Shown one piece after another: positions 55,735-64,000 of a DNA stretch of 64,000 bases. Numbering within the stretch: position 1 is the stretch's first letter; the number at the start of each line of letters is the position of its first letter. The DNA lies in NCBI RefSeq assembly GCF_963855985.1, contig NC_087112.1, forward strand, positions 1,490,501 to 1,554,500. The letters are read 5' to 3'. The stretch comes from Ostrinia nubilalis (taxonomy: Eukaryota; Arthropoda; Insecta; Lepidoptera; Crambidae). The notes under the pieces were generated by a model. It was not told where the DNA came from, made no database searches, and saw only the letters and a program-made list of their open reading frames with translations. Both the position numbers and the translations under genes were made by a program.

Positions 55735-55835
55735 CAGCCTATGTAAGTCCACTGCTGGCATTAGGAGCGCAAGCTTTTTCATCTACCCTGCTATCTTCTT
55801 AAGATCATCGGTTCAACAAGCAAGAGACTCGAGCC
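55735..55835 (-). mobile_element. Degraded RTE-clade LINE 3' fragment
   Basis: AGCCTATGTAAGTCCACTGCTG and CCTGCTATCTTCTTAAGATCATCGG preserve the outline of the RTE end. Confidence 0.5.
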
Positions 55836-56874
55836 ATTTATGGTTGTAGCATGTATTTCCTCAAATTCGGATGTGGTGTAATAACATAAACGTCCTCTCA
55901 GATTTGTATGCAGTATATAAACAACATAACAGTGAGGTACCGCGGCCTCCTACGTCACGGCACGCCCTCTGACGTCATTCTCAGCTGTTCCAGCTATAGC
56001 AGTATAAAGCAGCTGATTTATATGCCGCTAATTACACATTAAGAAAAACAAACTAATCTTTAGGCGAGTGATTTATGGTTGTTTCTGGAATTTTAGGTTT
56101 ATTTCTTTCGATTGGAATTTCAGGGAAGGACAGTTATGTAAGTTTCAGGAATCTTTAACGTGTTTTTAACGTTATAAATATCCTTAAAATAGGTAATTAT
56201 TAAATATTCTTGGCCATTTTACACAGCGCAGTCCAGTCGCAAACTAAGCAAAGCTTGTTGTACTATAGGTTTAGGTACCAATTAGGTACAATATTTACGC
56301 ATGTAGATAAAGTCAAACGTATATTTGTTTGTGCAGAATATTTTGTGACAAAATTTGTACCTTCGTTTTTATAAAAAAAAGTGAAAACCAGCCTCTTTAG
56401 TTAAAGTTTCTAGTGATTCAAGCTGAATTGACAAAGTTTTGGTTCCAAGTTTTAAGTTTATCTTTGTGTATTAGAAAATGTATAGGTACCTGGATATTAA
56501 CATAACTTTGTTCTATTTACTGAAAGAAAAATAAATAAATAGGCCATAATTTTAGCTTACTTATTATAAAAATGTACGTGAAGTCACGGATAAAAAGCTA
56601 AGCTAGTCCCATAAAATAGATCATGGCTACAAAACCACACTACAGTCAATAGATCCGTCCAAAACACCCCGAATCCAATATGTACCTCGTATTTCCATTT
56701 CCATCAATCACAACTATTTGCTATGGTAATACCCTACCCCTCCCCCCTAGCCCTGCTCCATGACGTCACAGCTGCTGCATTTCAGCCGTAATTTCAGAGA
56801 TTTATTTCCGTAGTACTAAAACTAAAGTCAGTTATTTGGTTGTCTATTTTAATCGTTCGAAGTTTAGAACGACG
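55836..56874. other. No recognisable gene
   Basis: Intronic DNA. A stretch at 56195-56285 (ATTTTACACAGCGCAGTCCA, AACTAAGCAAAGCTTG) resembles the interior of the 50657 element. TGACGTCA octamers lie near 55972 and 56761. Confidence 0.35.
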
Positions 56875-56931
56875 TACAGTCAGCGTCAATAGTTCGTGAC
56901 ACCCAAAGTGGCCGTAAAGTAGACCTTAGGA

Positions 56932-57112
56932 TACACGGACAGCTTGAAGCAGCTAGTATCCGACAGCTTCAAGCTGCGACTGCATAGCAAACTACAGTAC
57001 ACTACGTACACACATACACGGAACCGCTCGAGCAGTTACAACTGTTTGAGTAGTTTGCTATGCAGTTGCTGCTTGAAGCTGCCGAAACTAACTGCTTCAA
57101 GCTGTCCGTGTA
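56932..57112. mobile_element. MITE, ACACGGACAGCTTGAAGCAG ends
   Basis: ACACGGACAGCTTGAAGCAG and CTGCTTCAAGCTGTCCGTGT are exact inverted ends of 20 bp. Internal CAGCTTCAAGCTGC and GCTTGAAGCTGC repeat the motif. Confidence 0.85.
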
Positions 57113-57140
57113 TAACAGGCCTTATTCCAATTTTAACAAA

Positions 57141-57239
57141 GGGCCCTCGCCCACGGCGACTTTTGACAGCATCGCCACTAACGCGCGTTAGTCGCATTTG
57201 CAACGCACCGCTACAAAAAGTCGCCGTGGGCGAGGGCCC
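57141..57239. mobile_element. 99-bp MITE, GGGCCCTCGCCCACGGCGAC ends, TSD AAA
   Basis: 24-bp perfect inverted ends. AAA precedes and follows; the copy at 52551 shows the empty site AACAAAGACG with a single AAA. Confidence 0.88.
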
Positions 57240-57315
57240 AAAGACGTGTTGGGAACTTTTTTGTTATTTTGGTTAACAATTTAAGAACTGTTTGGCTGTA
57301 CGCACATTAAACTAA

Positions 57316-57463
57316 CGCCCGTATTCACAAACAATGCTTGCTTATGTGAAGCAGCAAATCGAACGCACAGCGAATAGAGTTCTGTGATTGGTTCGTTTCG
57401 TGTGTCACCCTGTGCGTCCACGCGCATTGTGAGACCTCATAGTAATGTTTGTGAGTACGGGCA
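57316..57463 (-). mobile_element. MITE family D copy
   Basis: CGCCCGTATTCACAAACAAT to GTTTGTGAGTACGGGCA; flanks TAA/TTA. Orientation of the interior is opposite to 22631. Confidence 0.8.
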
Positions 57464-57713
57464 TTACGAGTATTTTTCAACAAAAGTGTAAAGTTTTATG
57501 TGCTGTGAACTGTACGTGGTACGTAATGATGTAATGATTTCGGGGAAATGCGTGCGAGAATGAGAAATAGTGTGTAAGATGTTATTTATTATTAGACGAT
57601 AGATGCTCACGGTTTACTACAAAATATAGGGTTGCTAAACTATGCTATGTAACGACATGCCCCGACTATGCACGGAACGGGCGCAAAGCATTGGATATCG
57701 GCTATAGATAATA

Positions 57714-57927
57714 CTAGCTTTTGCTCGCGGCTTTACCCTGGTAAAATTTAGTTTGTCACAGATCGTTATAAATTATAGCCTATAATGTTATTCTGGGTTG
57801 TAAGCAATAATACTGTAAAGTTTCATCAAAATCCGTTCAGTAGTTTTTGCGTGAAAGAGTAACAAACATCCCGACATCCAGACATCCAGACATCCAAACT
57901 TTTGCATTTATAATATTAAAAGTAGGA
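57714..57927 (-). mobile_element. Lep1-type Helitron
   Basis: CTAG at 57714 with a decayed hairpin, AGTTTCATCAAAATCCGTTC, a short tandem ACATCCAG repeat in place of GACA, and ATTAAAAGTAGGAT at the 5' side. Confidence 0.8.
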
Positions 57928-57956
57928 TAGATCTAAAACTGCCTCTTGAATCATTC

Positions 57957-58170
57957 TAAAGCCTGGTCCTTGAGCACGTAGAATCCCGTCCAATGACCCC
58001 AAGCTGCCCATCCTTGTCGCTCGCACGTAATTATGTTGCTATCGCGCTCGCACACTCACTGCGGGCGCGCGTCGCACAGTCGCGACAGCAATATAATTAC
58101 GCGCGAGCGATAAGGATGGGTAGCTTGGGGTCATTGGACGGGATTCTACGTGCTCACGGACCAGGCTTTA
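57957..58170 (-). mobile_element. MITE family H, copy 2
   Basis: TAAAGCCTGGTCCTTGAGCA and CGTGCTCACGGACCAGGCTTTA; loop reversed relative to 35996. Confidence 0.85.
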
Positions 58171-58335
58171 TCTATGGATGAAATCCATTCCGTAGTTTCA
58201 AAAATCGAAGCCTACAGTTCTTTCTTTCTTTACCGACAGAGAGCCCAGAGCGATTTTATTTTATTGTAGAGATGAACAATATTATCAGCGCATAATGTGT
58301 AAAGGTTTCCGAAAGAAGTGTGGCGAAGTGCATGC

Positions 58336-58440
58336 TAATATGAGTATTATAAATGAAAAGTATTTCTGTCTGTCTCCTATCTTTTCACGGCTAAAACCAC
58401 TACTTTAATATGGTAAAATTTTGGCATAGTGATTGAGAAA
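58336..58440 (+). mobile_element. Lep1-type Helitron 5' remnant
   Basis: AGTATTATAAATGAAAAGTA, CTGTCTGTCTCCTATCTTTTCACGG; 3' end missing. Confidence 0.4.
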
Positions 58441-58498
58441 ATCATACTGTTGCACAAGCATCAAAACTAGGACAATAAATAACAAACATAATATGTGA

Positions 58499-58600
58499 TG
58501 AGCTTTTAATGGAGGGCTGTCCAGGCACGATTGGATGAGAAAGATCATCTGATGATCTTTCTCATCCAATCGTGCCTGGACAGCCCTCCATTAAAAGCTC
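58499..58600. repeat. Perfect palindrome, ~50-bp arms, 3-bp centre
   Basis: GAGCTTTTAATGGAGGGCTG ... AAGATCAT | CTG | ATGATCTT ... CAGCCCTCCATTAAAAGCTC. No mismatch noticed in the arms, in contrast to the decayed foldbacks elsewhere. Confidence 0.88.
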
Positions 58601-58904
58601 AACATACAAAATCCGTGAATTTTACACTCGCACCGTTCGCTCGTAAAATTACCCATAAAACACCACTAAATTTGAGTATAATAAAAACGCCGAAACACAC
58701 CATCCGTCTTCTGGAGATCCATCTGTAAATTATTCTGAACGTTGAGGTTGACCCAATAATAAATTTTAGTGCACACCCGGTCTATTTATTGTTTTGAATC
58801 GAAATCGAATTAAATGTGGGGGGTCTATGGATATCAAATGAATCGTTCATTTATTTTGTTTCTCGGTTTTTAAACCATTTGGGAAAAATGTTGCTAAGCC
58901 TAGG

Positions 58905-59020
58905 CGCAGACCATCGACTTTTAGTTGGCCGATAGTTGGGCCCGATTTTAATTTATATGAAGAATCGGCTGCATTAGAAGGACATGCTCTAGATCTAGAC
59001 TAAGGGCTGATGGTCTGAAT
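58905..59020. repeat. Possible decayed MITE (CAGACCATC...GATGGTCTG)
   Basis: CGCAGACCATCGACTTTTAG with TTGGCCGATAGTTGGGCCCG inside and CTGATGGTCTG at the right; pairing only about 10 bp. Confidence 0.35.
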
Positions 59021-59079
59021 AGTCAGTATCTTTTAACTGAAAAATAAAGCCCATATTCATCATTCACAGTCTTAGTATG

Positions 59080-59320
59080 GGAAATCAGTGTTCTGCCATT
59101 TTCAGAGCAGTGTTTACGTTGAGCTCTTTGCTTTTTGCATCGCTGCGACACACATCATGCAGGAAATATTCTTCCACTTGTAACTGCTTTTGTTTGTTTT
59201 ATGCATGCTTATATCGTATTCTGCCGTATTATATTCTTTTCTTATTAGTGTTATGCTGCAACTTTACTCTTTCATGTGTGTTAAGTGTATGCAAATAAAT
59301 GATTTATCTATCTATCTAAA
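59080..59320 (+). repeat. Possible LINE 3' end with (ATCT)n tail
   Basis: TGCAAATAAATGATTTATCTATCTATCTAA: polyadenylation-type signal then a tetranucleotide tail. Upstream frame is unremarkable. Confidence 0.4.
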
Positions 59321-59944
59321 TGTGTCAAAATGACAAGTTTATAAGATATCTGACGATTAAAAATCAGCCCTTATAATAATAAACTGATTATGATGATGTT
59401 TATGGATCTAGTTTTATTTCAGTAATAGTTGAACCCATGTATTTATTTAAAACAGAAATCCACAAGAACTTATATCATGTTCAGTCAAACGAGAATGAAA
59501 ATTTGTCCTCGCTAATTTCGCAGTCAGTTTTGCGAGCAGTTCATTATTTAACGAGTCTCTGACAGTTAACTTATAGTTCGCTAACTATAACTCTAGTCCA
59601 CCATCTGGTTTGACGACAGAAGCGGTTAACGAGGCTAGGAACTTATACGAGCTGTTCAATTTAACTGAATGGATAAATGATTGCGATGCATTTGTTTATT
59701 CTTTTTTAAGATTACCTGTCCTGTAACTTGTGACGACATTATAAATATTCCCATTAACTCCTCCAGTTAAACTAATTATAACCCTTGTTTTGGAAGAGAA
59801 TTTATCACAATAGTCCAGCGACCCTCGAATCGGCAGTCCGATACAGAAACATGTAGAGTTTTGTCGCTTTATGTACCTAGTCCGTTTTATTGTGTGCAAA
59901 AATACTAATTTCTAACATGCTACCAAATCTCCGTAAGACCACTT

Positions 59945-60107
59945 CATCATCATCATCTCAGCCAGAGGACGTCCACTGGTGAACATAGGCCTCCCCCAAT
60001 GCTTTCTATGTTGCCCGGTTGGAGCGGCCTGTGTCCAGCACCTTCCTGCTACCTTTAGATGTCGTCGGTCCACCTTGTGGGTGGACATCTCACGCTGCGT
60101 CAGACCA
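59945..60107 (-). mobile_element. RTE-clade LINE 3' fragment with (CAT)n tail
   Basis: CATCATCATCTCAGCCAGAGGACG to TGTGGGTGGACATCTCACGC; complement encodes the HPPTRWTDDI..VAGRCWTQAA..EAYVHQWTSSG-type end in broken frames. Confidence 0.8.
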
Positions 60108-61616
60108 CTTATGTAACTGAAATTATGCAAATAATTCGTAGATATATCCCAGTCTGCTATAGATTTTCTTCACAATATAGGGTTTTATTAATGGAACTTT
60201 TTAGTGTAAAAGTTGTGCGAAAGTTCTGTCAAAATAAGTTCAGTCATATCATAAATAAACCGGAGTAAACATACACATACCTAAAAATATTGTTAATACT
60301 ATGTACGAATCTTTTAACATGTGTTTGCTAGCTAGTACTATATGTATACATAAAGAAATTATATTAACTAGCCAAGATTGGAACTTACAAAAGCTTCCAC
60401 AAAGCTTTGTAAACAACGTCATTAAGTAAACTTTAAATGTAGATGTTAAGCGACTCTACCATTGTGTACAACTTGGCAACTTATACTTAGTTCATAAGTT
60501 ATTTGTTGTGTTCTTGCGAATTTTTCAAACTCCATTGTATTTTTCTAACTGAGTTTGAGACTTGAGTTATTCTTTACGCCTGAAACTTGATATCGATGTT
60601 GAGTTTGAAATGGCTTCTTTGTATGAACTCGTACAGAGTAGGTACTTTTAAAAGATAAGAAAGACTTTAACTCTATTACTTAACACTTATTTCATACAAT
60701 GTTTGAACACGATTTATTAGAGCGCGTATTTCTCATTCAGAACACTTTTTTTACCAAAAGCTAAATTTATTATGATAGGTTTTCATATTATTATAGTAAA
60801 TAGTTTTTCCTGAAATAAACAAAAGGCTGATAAAAATCAGTCAAGTTTCTCCCGCCACTTCTTCTCAGCAACAGTAGTTGTTAGGCAAGCTATATTTGGG
60901 ACTTAAACAGACTGGATTGTTATTGAGGTACTTTAAAAATTATACTGAACAATCCTGAAATGTTGGACCCAAATATGGGAATACCCAGGAATTGAACCGA
61001 GATTCTAATATAGCAAATGTTCTTTTAGAAGGTTAGATGAATTTTATGAGTTTCATGTTTTATCTAGGGACGCTTGTATCAATCCCAGTTTATCTATTAG
61101 AATCAGTATTCCAACTTTAACCAACCACATGTAGCTAGTTTGATATAAGTAATAATAATATTACAAATGAGCATGCAGAATCCCTGCTTTCTCATGGAGT
61201 TCTGGCTCCATACCAATATGGATCTACCTTTATCCGTAAGGCCGGGGCTTTCTGCGAGCGGAGAATATTTCCAGGTTAACTTGATCCGTAAATCAGTAGC
61301 TTAATGATCGCTTGGAATAGGTTGGGCAGCGGCATGTTGCCAAAATGACCAAATTTTGTAGAGTAGGTTGTTAAAAATGCACTGGACTTTGCAAGTCCAT
61401 ATAATTTTCAATTAAGTGTGTATGAGTACTTACTTGATTTGTTTGCAAAGTAGGTACCTGTGTTTTTTGCCATAAAATTAATATTACATTGTTCGAAATT
61501 AAGGTCATATTCAGGACACGTTGACATATTGTTTAAATCTGCTTGATATGCACTGGTTTTCTTACAGAATATGATGATATCATTAAGTTTGTGCTGCTTC
61601 TTCTGCAGAATTTTTA
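60108..61616. other. No recognisable gene
   Basis: AT-rich intronic DNA. Around 60850-61050 there are weak similarities to family F (CTTCTTCTCAGCA, ATGAATTTTATGAGTTTC). Confidence 0.35.
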
Positions 61617-61650
61617 ACGGGATTAATCCCACCTCTCTTTCCCATTACTG
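61617..61650 (+). repeat. Dispersed repeat family A scrap
   Basis: ACGGGATTAATCCCACCTCT only. Confidence 0.4.
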
Positions 61651-61754
61651 AAATTTTGTTATGATCACATTTTGGCTTCTAACGTCACCCGTGGGATATT
61701 GAGATGGAAAGCGACTCAAACTTAGCCTTGGCTTCCGACAGTAAAAATCTCCAC

Positions 61755-61950
61755 TTCGGTCTGTTTTTTTTAAGTGACAGGAGGCAAACGAGCAAACAGA
61801 TCACCTGATAGTGATTACCGTCGCCCATAGACGCCCGCAGTCTCAGGGGCGTTACAGGTGCGTTGCCGGCCTTTAAGGTGAAGATACGCTCTCTTCTTGA
61901 AAGCTTGCAGGTCGTATCCGTCCGGAAACACCGCAGGCCACCACGTTTTG
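61755..61950 (+). repeat. Possible dispersed repeat (GACAGGAGGCAAACGAGC)
   Basis: GACAGGAGGCAAACGAGCAA, TCACCTGATAGTGATTACCG, CAGGTGCGTTGCCGGCCTTT: a GC-richer block that resembles a repeat I associate with lepidopteran genomes, but it is single-copy in this window. The 92-codon minus frame over it is not a gene. Confidence 0.4.
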
Positions 61951-62451
61951 CACCACTTACCATTTATTGACGCATATCCTGTGTTCTAATAAAACTCTTA
62001 AACTAAGACCGCGGCTCTACCTGACATTTTATTATTCCGCGGCCCGGCCGCCATATTGATTTGCATGTACATATTTATGTTTTCAATTTAACTCGGGAGA
62101 GGGGAACATAAAGGGAGCTTTTATTAGTAGAGCTTATCTAGACAGCGTAATTGGAAGCTTTGATTACAAAAGATAATGTTATGAGCACACAAAGCTCGTG
62201 GGTCTGTCAAGGTGAATTAGTTTACTGGCAGTAATATTAAAACTAGCATTTAGAAAACCACGATTTGTATGTTGACTTAAAAATCGTCAAATCTTGCTTG
62301 TGGAGGGCTTTTGCATTACTTGATTTTTATTTTAGAATTTTTTACCTTGTCTGATGGTATGTACTATAAGTGCTGTTGTCTGTAGGACCTACCAATAGTA
62401 ACGAAAATTGCTTACTTTAGTACAGTTAGCGTTAAATATACTGGTCGTTAC

Positions 62452-63300
62452 AAAAATCGACCCTCCCGCGACAAGCACTTTCAAACGTATGCATCCCCAC
62501 TTCCCAGCAATATTGGCACCATTTAAAAGATTAGTTCTAAACTTCATTTCATTAAAGGAAATGTTTTTACCCCAAAAATGTGTCTGTAGAAGAATCCAGT
62601 CACTTCTTCAAAAAATAGGTAGTTACGCTTGAGCCAACTTTTATAGCTATAAAACTGTTAAGTTGGGATTAATCGCTATCCATCTGTTAAAGAGGACACG
62701 TGTGATCATTATTTGGTTTTATAACCATAAAAATTGGTTTAATGATCCCAGAGGTGAGCCCAGAGTGAGGTCTTTTTTCAAGTCACATTTATTGTACAGT
62801 CGCGGAATGAAAAGGTTCGTCACCTTAGTGTCGGTTTTCGCTTGCACTAGGTACTGTAAGAGTCAAACCTGCCAACATAACCGTGCAAGAAACAGTGCTG
62901 CTAACATTTAAATAAATATGACGTTTGCTAACGAATAAGGTTTTGCTTGTTTATTTTTCTCTCCCATCAGTGCAATGCAATGATGACATTGACCAATTGA
63001 CAATAGTTTTTTTCATGTAATAGAAATAATAATGGCAGGTTGAACCAACAAGAAGGTTTTAGTTTATCAATCATAATAATCTTCTTGACAAGTTAAATCG
63101 TCAAACAACTTTGATCTGAATAATTTTGAACTTTACAGACGAACAGTTAAAGATTATTTTCTCTAACTTGAGATGATTCTGTAACATAGTTTCAAAAGGT
63201 AATATGTGCTCGCGATTCGTTGAAGGAATCAATTTGAAAACTGACGAACCTTTTCATTCCGTGACTGTACATCACGTTTATGTTAATCGTTTATTAAGAG
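62452..63300 (+). mobile_element. Arm copy of the 28793 foldback element, split by a MITE
   Basis: 62452-62794 matches the right arm of 28793-29889 (GCGACAAGCACTTTCAAACG onward) and 63270-63300 resumes with GTTAATCGTTTATTAAGAG. A single arm, not a palindrome. Confidence 0.8.
62795..63269. mobile_element. 475-bp MITE, TACAGTCGCGGAATGAAAAG ends
   Basis: 29-bp inverted ends (TACAGTCGCGGAATGAAAAG... / ...CTTTTCATTCCGTGACTGTA). TA outer bases suggest a mariner/Tc1-like origin (inference). Confidence 0.88.
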
Positions 63301-63519
63301 CGTTTACGTCTAGCGTGGCATGTCAAGTTTAGGTAATTTCGATGCTATTTTTATTCACACTAAAATAATTGTGACTGTGTGCGTGTTCTCACGCTCTATA
63401 GTCAAACCAAAATACTTTGATCCACCATCGTAAAAGTGTGCCAGGCTGTCAAGTGACAGCTCAAGGAAACTATAAAATCTTCAAATCTTCCAACACCGAC
63501 TCCATAATTTTATTATAAA

Positions 63520-63752
63520 CTAGCTTTCCGCCCGCGGCTTCGCCCGCGTGGAATTTTGTCTGTCACAGAAAAACTTTATCGCGCGCGTCCCTGTTTCAAA
63601 AACCGGGATAAAAACTATCCTATGTTCTTTCCCGGGACTCAAACTATCTCTATGCCAAATTTCATCAAAATCGGTTGCGAGGTTTAAGCGGGAAAGCGTA
63701 ACAGACAGACAGACAGACAGAGTTACTTTCGCATTTATAATATTAGTTGGGA
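63520..63752 (-). mobile_element. Lep1-type Helitron, intact ends
   Basis: CTAG at 63520-63523, hairpin CCCGCGGCTTCGCCCGCG, (GACA)n, and TTTATAATATTAGTTGGGA at the 5' side. Confidence 0.88.
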
Positions 63753-64000
63753 TCATGGTATACATTAGTCCTAATAAATAATAAATACATAAATTCTTTA
63801 TCAAATAGTAAATTATCAAAGGTTTTTACTATTTTGAGAATATTTTGTACAGCCTTTGTTCAGCAGAAAAAAATTGAATTTTAATGGTGAGAGATTTTTT
63901 CAAATCGGTTCTATTCAAAACAAACTTTTCCTGTTAACTATTCTTTTTTTATCCGGAAAATGCATAACATTTCATACCCACCAGCTGCGGGGGCAGCTAG

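Larger units (their letters stand above)
56875..57300. mobile_element. Foldback element family I, copy with two nested elements
   Basis: TACAGTCAGCGTCAATAGTT at the left and a short GGCTGTA at the right. CCTTATTCCAATT..AACAAAGACG is continuous in the copy at 52551 but here is broken at two places by the elements at 56932 and 57141. Confidence 0.7.
3287..64000 (+). other. Putative long Shal intron (start of)
   Basis: No sequence for the rest of the channel (YGDMVP filter, S6, C-terminal tail) was found downstream on either strand, and no other host gene was recognised. The simplest reading is that the remaining 60.7 kb is a single intron, filled by the mobile elements listed separately. A short exon below about 60 codons could have been missed by eye, so this is an inference from absence. 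Confidence 0.55.

Noticed and set aside
52210..63781. Open frames at 52210, 53446 and 63548 sharing a peptide like MEFCLSQKNFIARVPVSKTG
   Set aside because: These are translations of Lep1-type Helitron copies, which lack any Rep/helicase domain and are non-autonomous.

Overview
The window looks like a piece of a moth or butterfly (Lepidoptera) genome. It is AT-rich, with one conserved animal gene exon at the left end and about 60 kb of transposon-rich non-coding DNA. The lepidopteran call rests on the repeat content: short Helitron-like elements of the Lep1 type (5' TC, 3' hairpin plus CTAG), 3' ends of RTE-clade retrotransposons whose last residues read ...EAYVQQWTSYG and that end in (ATG)n or (CGAA)n, and many small terminal-inverted-repeat elements. 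The species cannot be named from this.

Region 1-3.3 kb: a GC-rich block, then the first coding exon of the Shal (Kv4) voltage-gated potassium channel on the + strand (2165-3279). It covers the N-terminus, the T1 tetramerisation domain, S1-S5 and most of the pore helix. It stops at a GTAAGTG splice donor inside the glycine codon of the selectivity filter, so the rest of the filter, S6 and the C-terminus must come from later exons. I found none of these in the window, so 3280-64000 is best read as one very long Shal intron; this is an inference from absence.

Region 3.3-64 kb: no other host gene was found. The sequence is a layered deposit of mobile elements, often one inside another. Datable nests include an RTE fragment inside a Helitron (6.5 kb), two hAT-like elements sharing one target site with a third element inside (8.9-9.9 kb), a small element in one arm of a palindrome whose other arm preserves the empty site (35.1-35.6 kb), a Helitron inside a small TA-flanked element (44.5-44.8 kb), a Helitron/hAT/RTE pile-up (53.4-54.3 kb), and two elements inside a third (56.9-57.3 kb).

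The most unusual structures are: (1) a 3.2-kb element bounded by 27-bp inverted repeats at 45490-48714, with subterminal copies of a GTCGTTGTwCTwCGG-like motif and other transposons in its middle; (2) a 1.1-kb foldback at 28793-29889 with about 520-bp arms, one arm of which recurs at 62.45 kb split by another element; (3) a 0.78-kb foldback at 14582-15362; (4) a compact, apparently perfect palindrome with 3-bp spacer at 58499-58600; (5) a Helitron at 32637-33339 whose interior has expanded into 135-bp tandem repeats. No CRISPR array, rRNA gene, intact tRNA gene or complete transposase gene was seen. Nothing here amounts to a demonstrated new biological system; the strongest lead is the 45.5-48.7 kb element.
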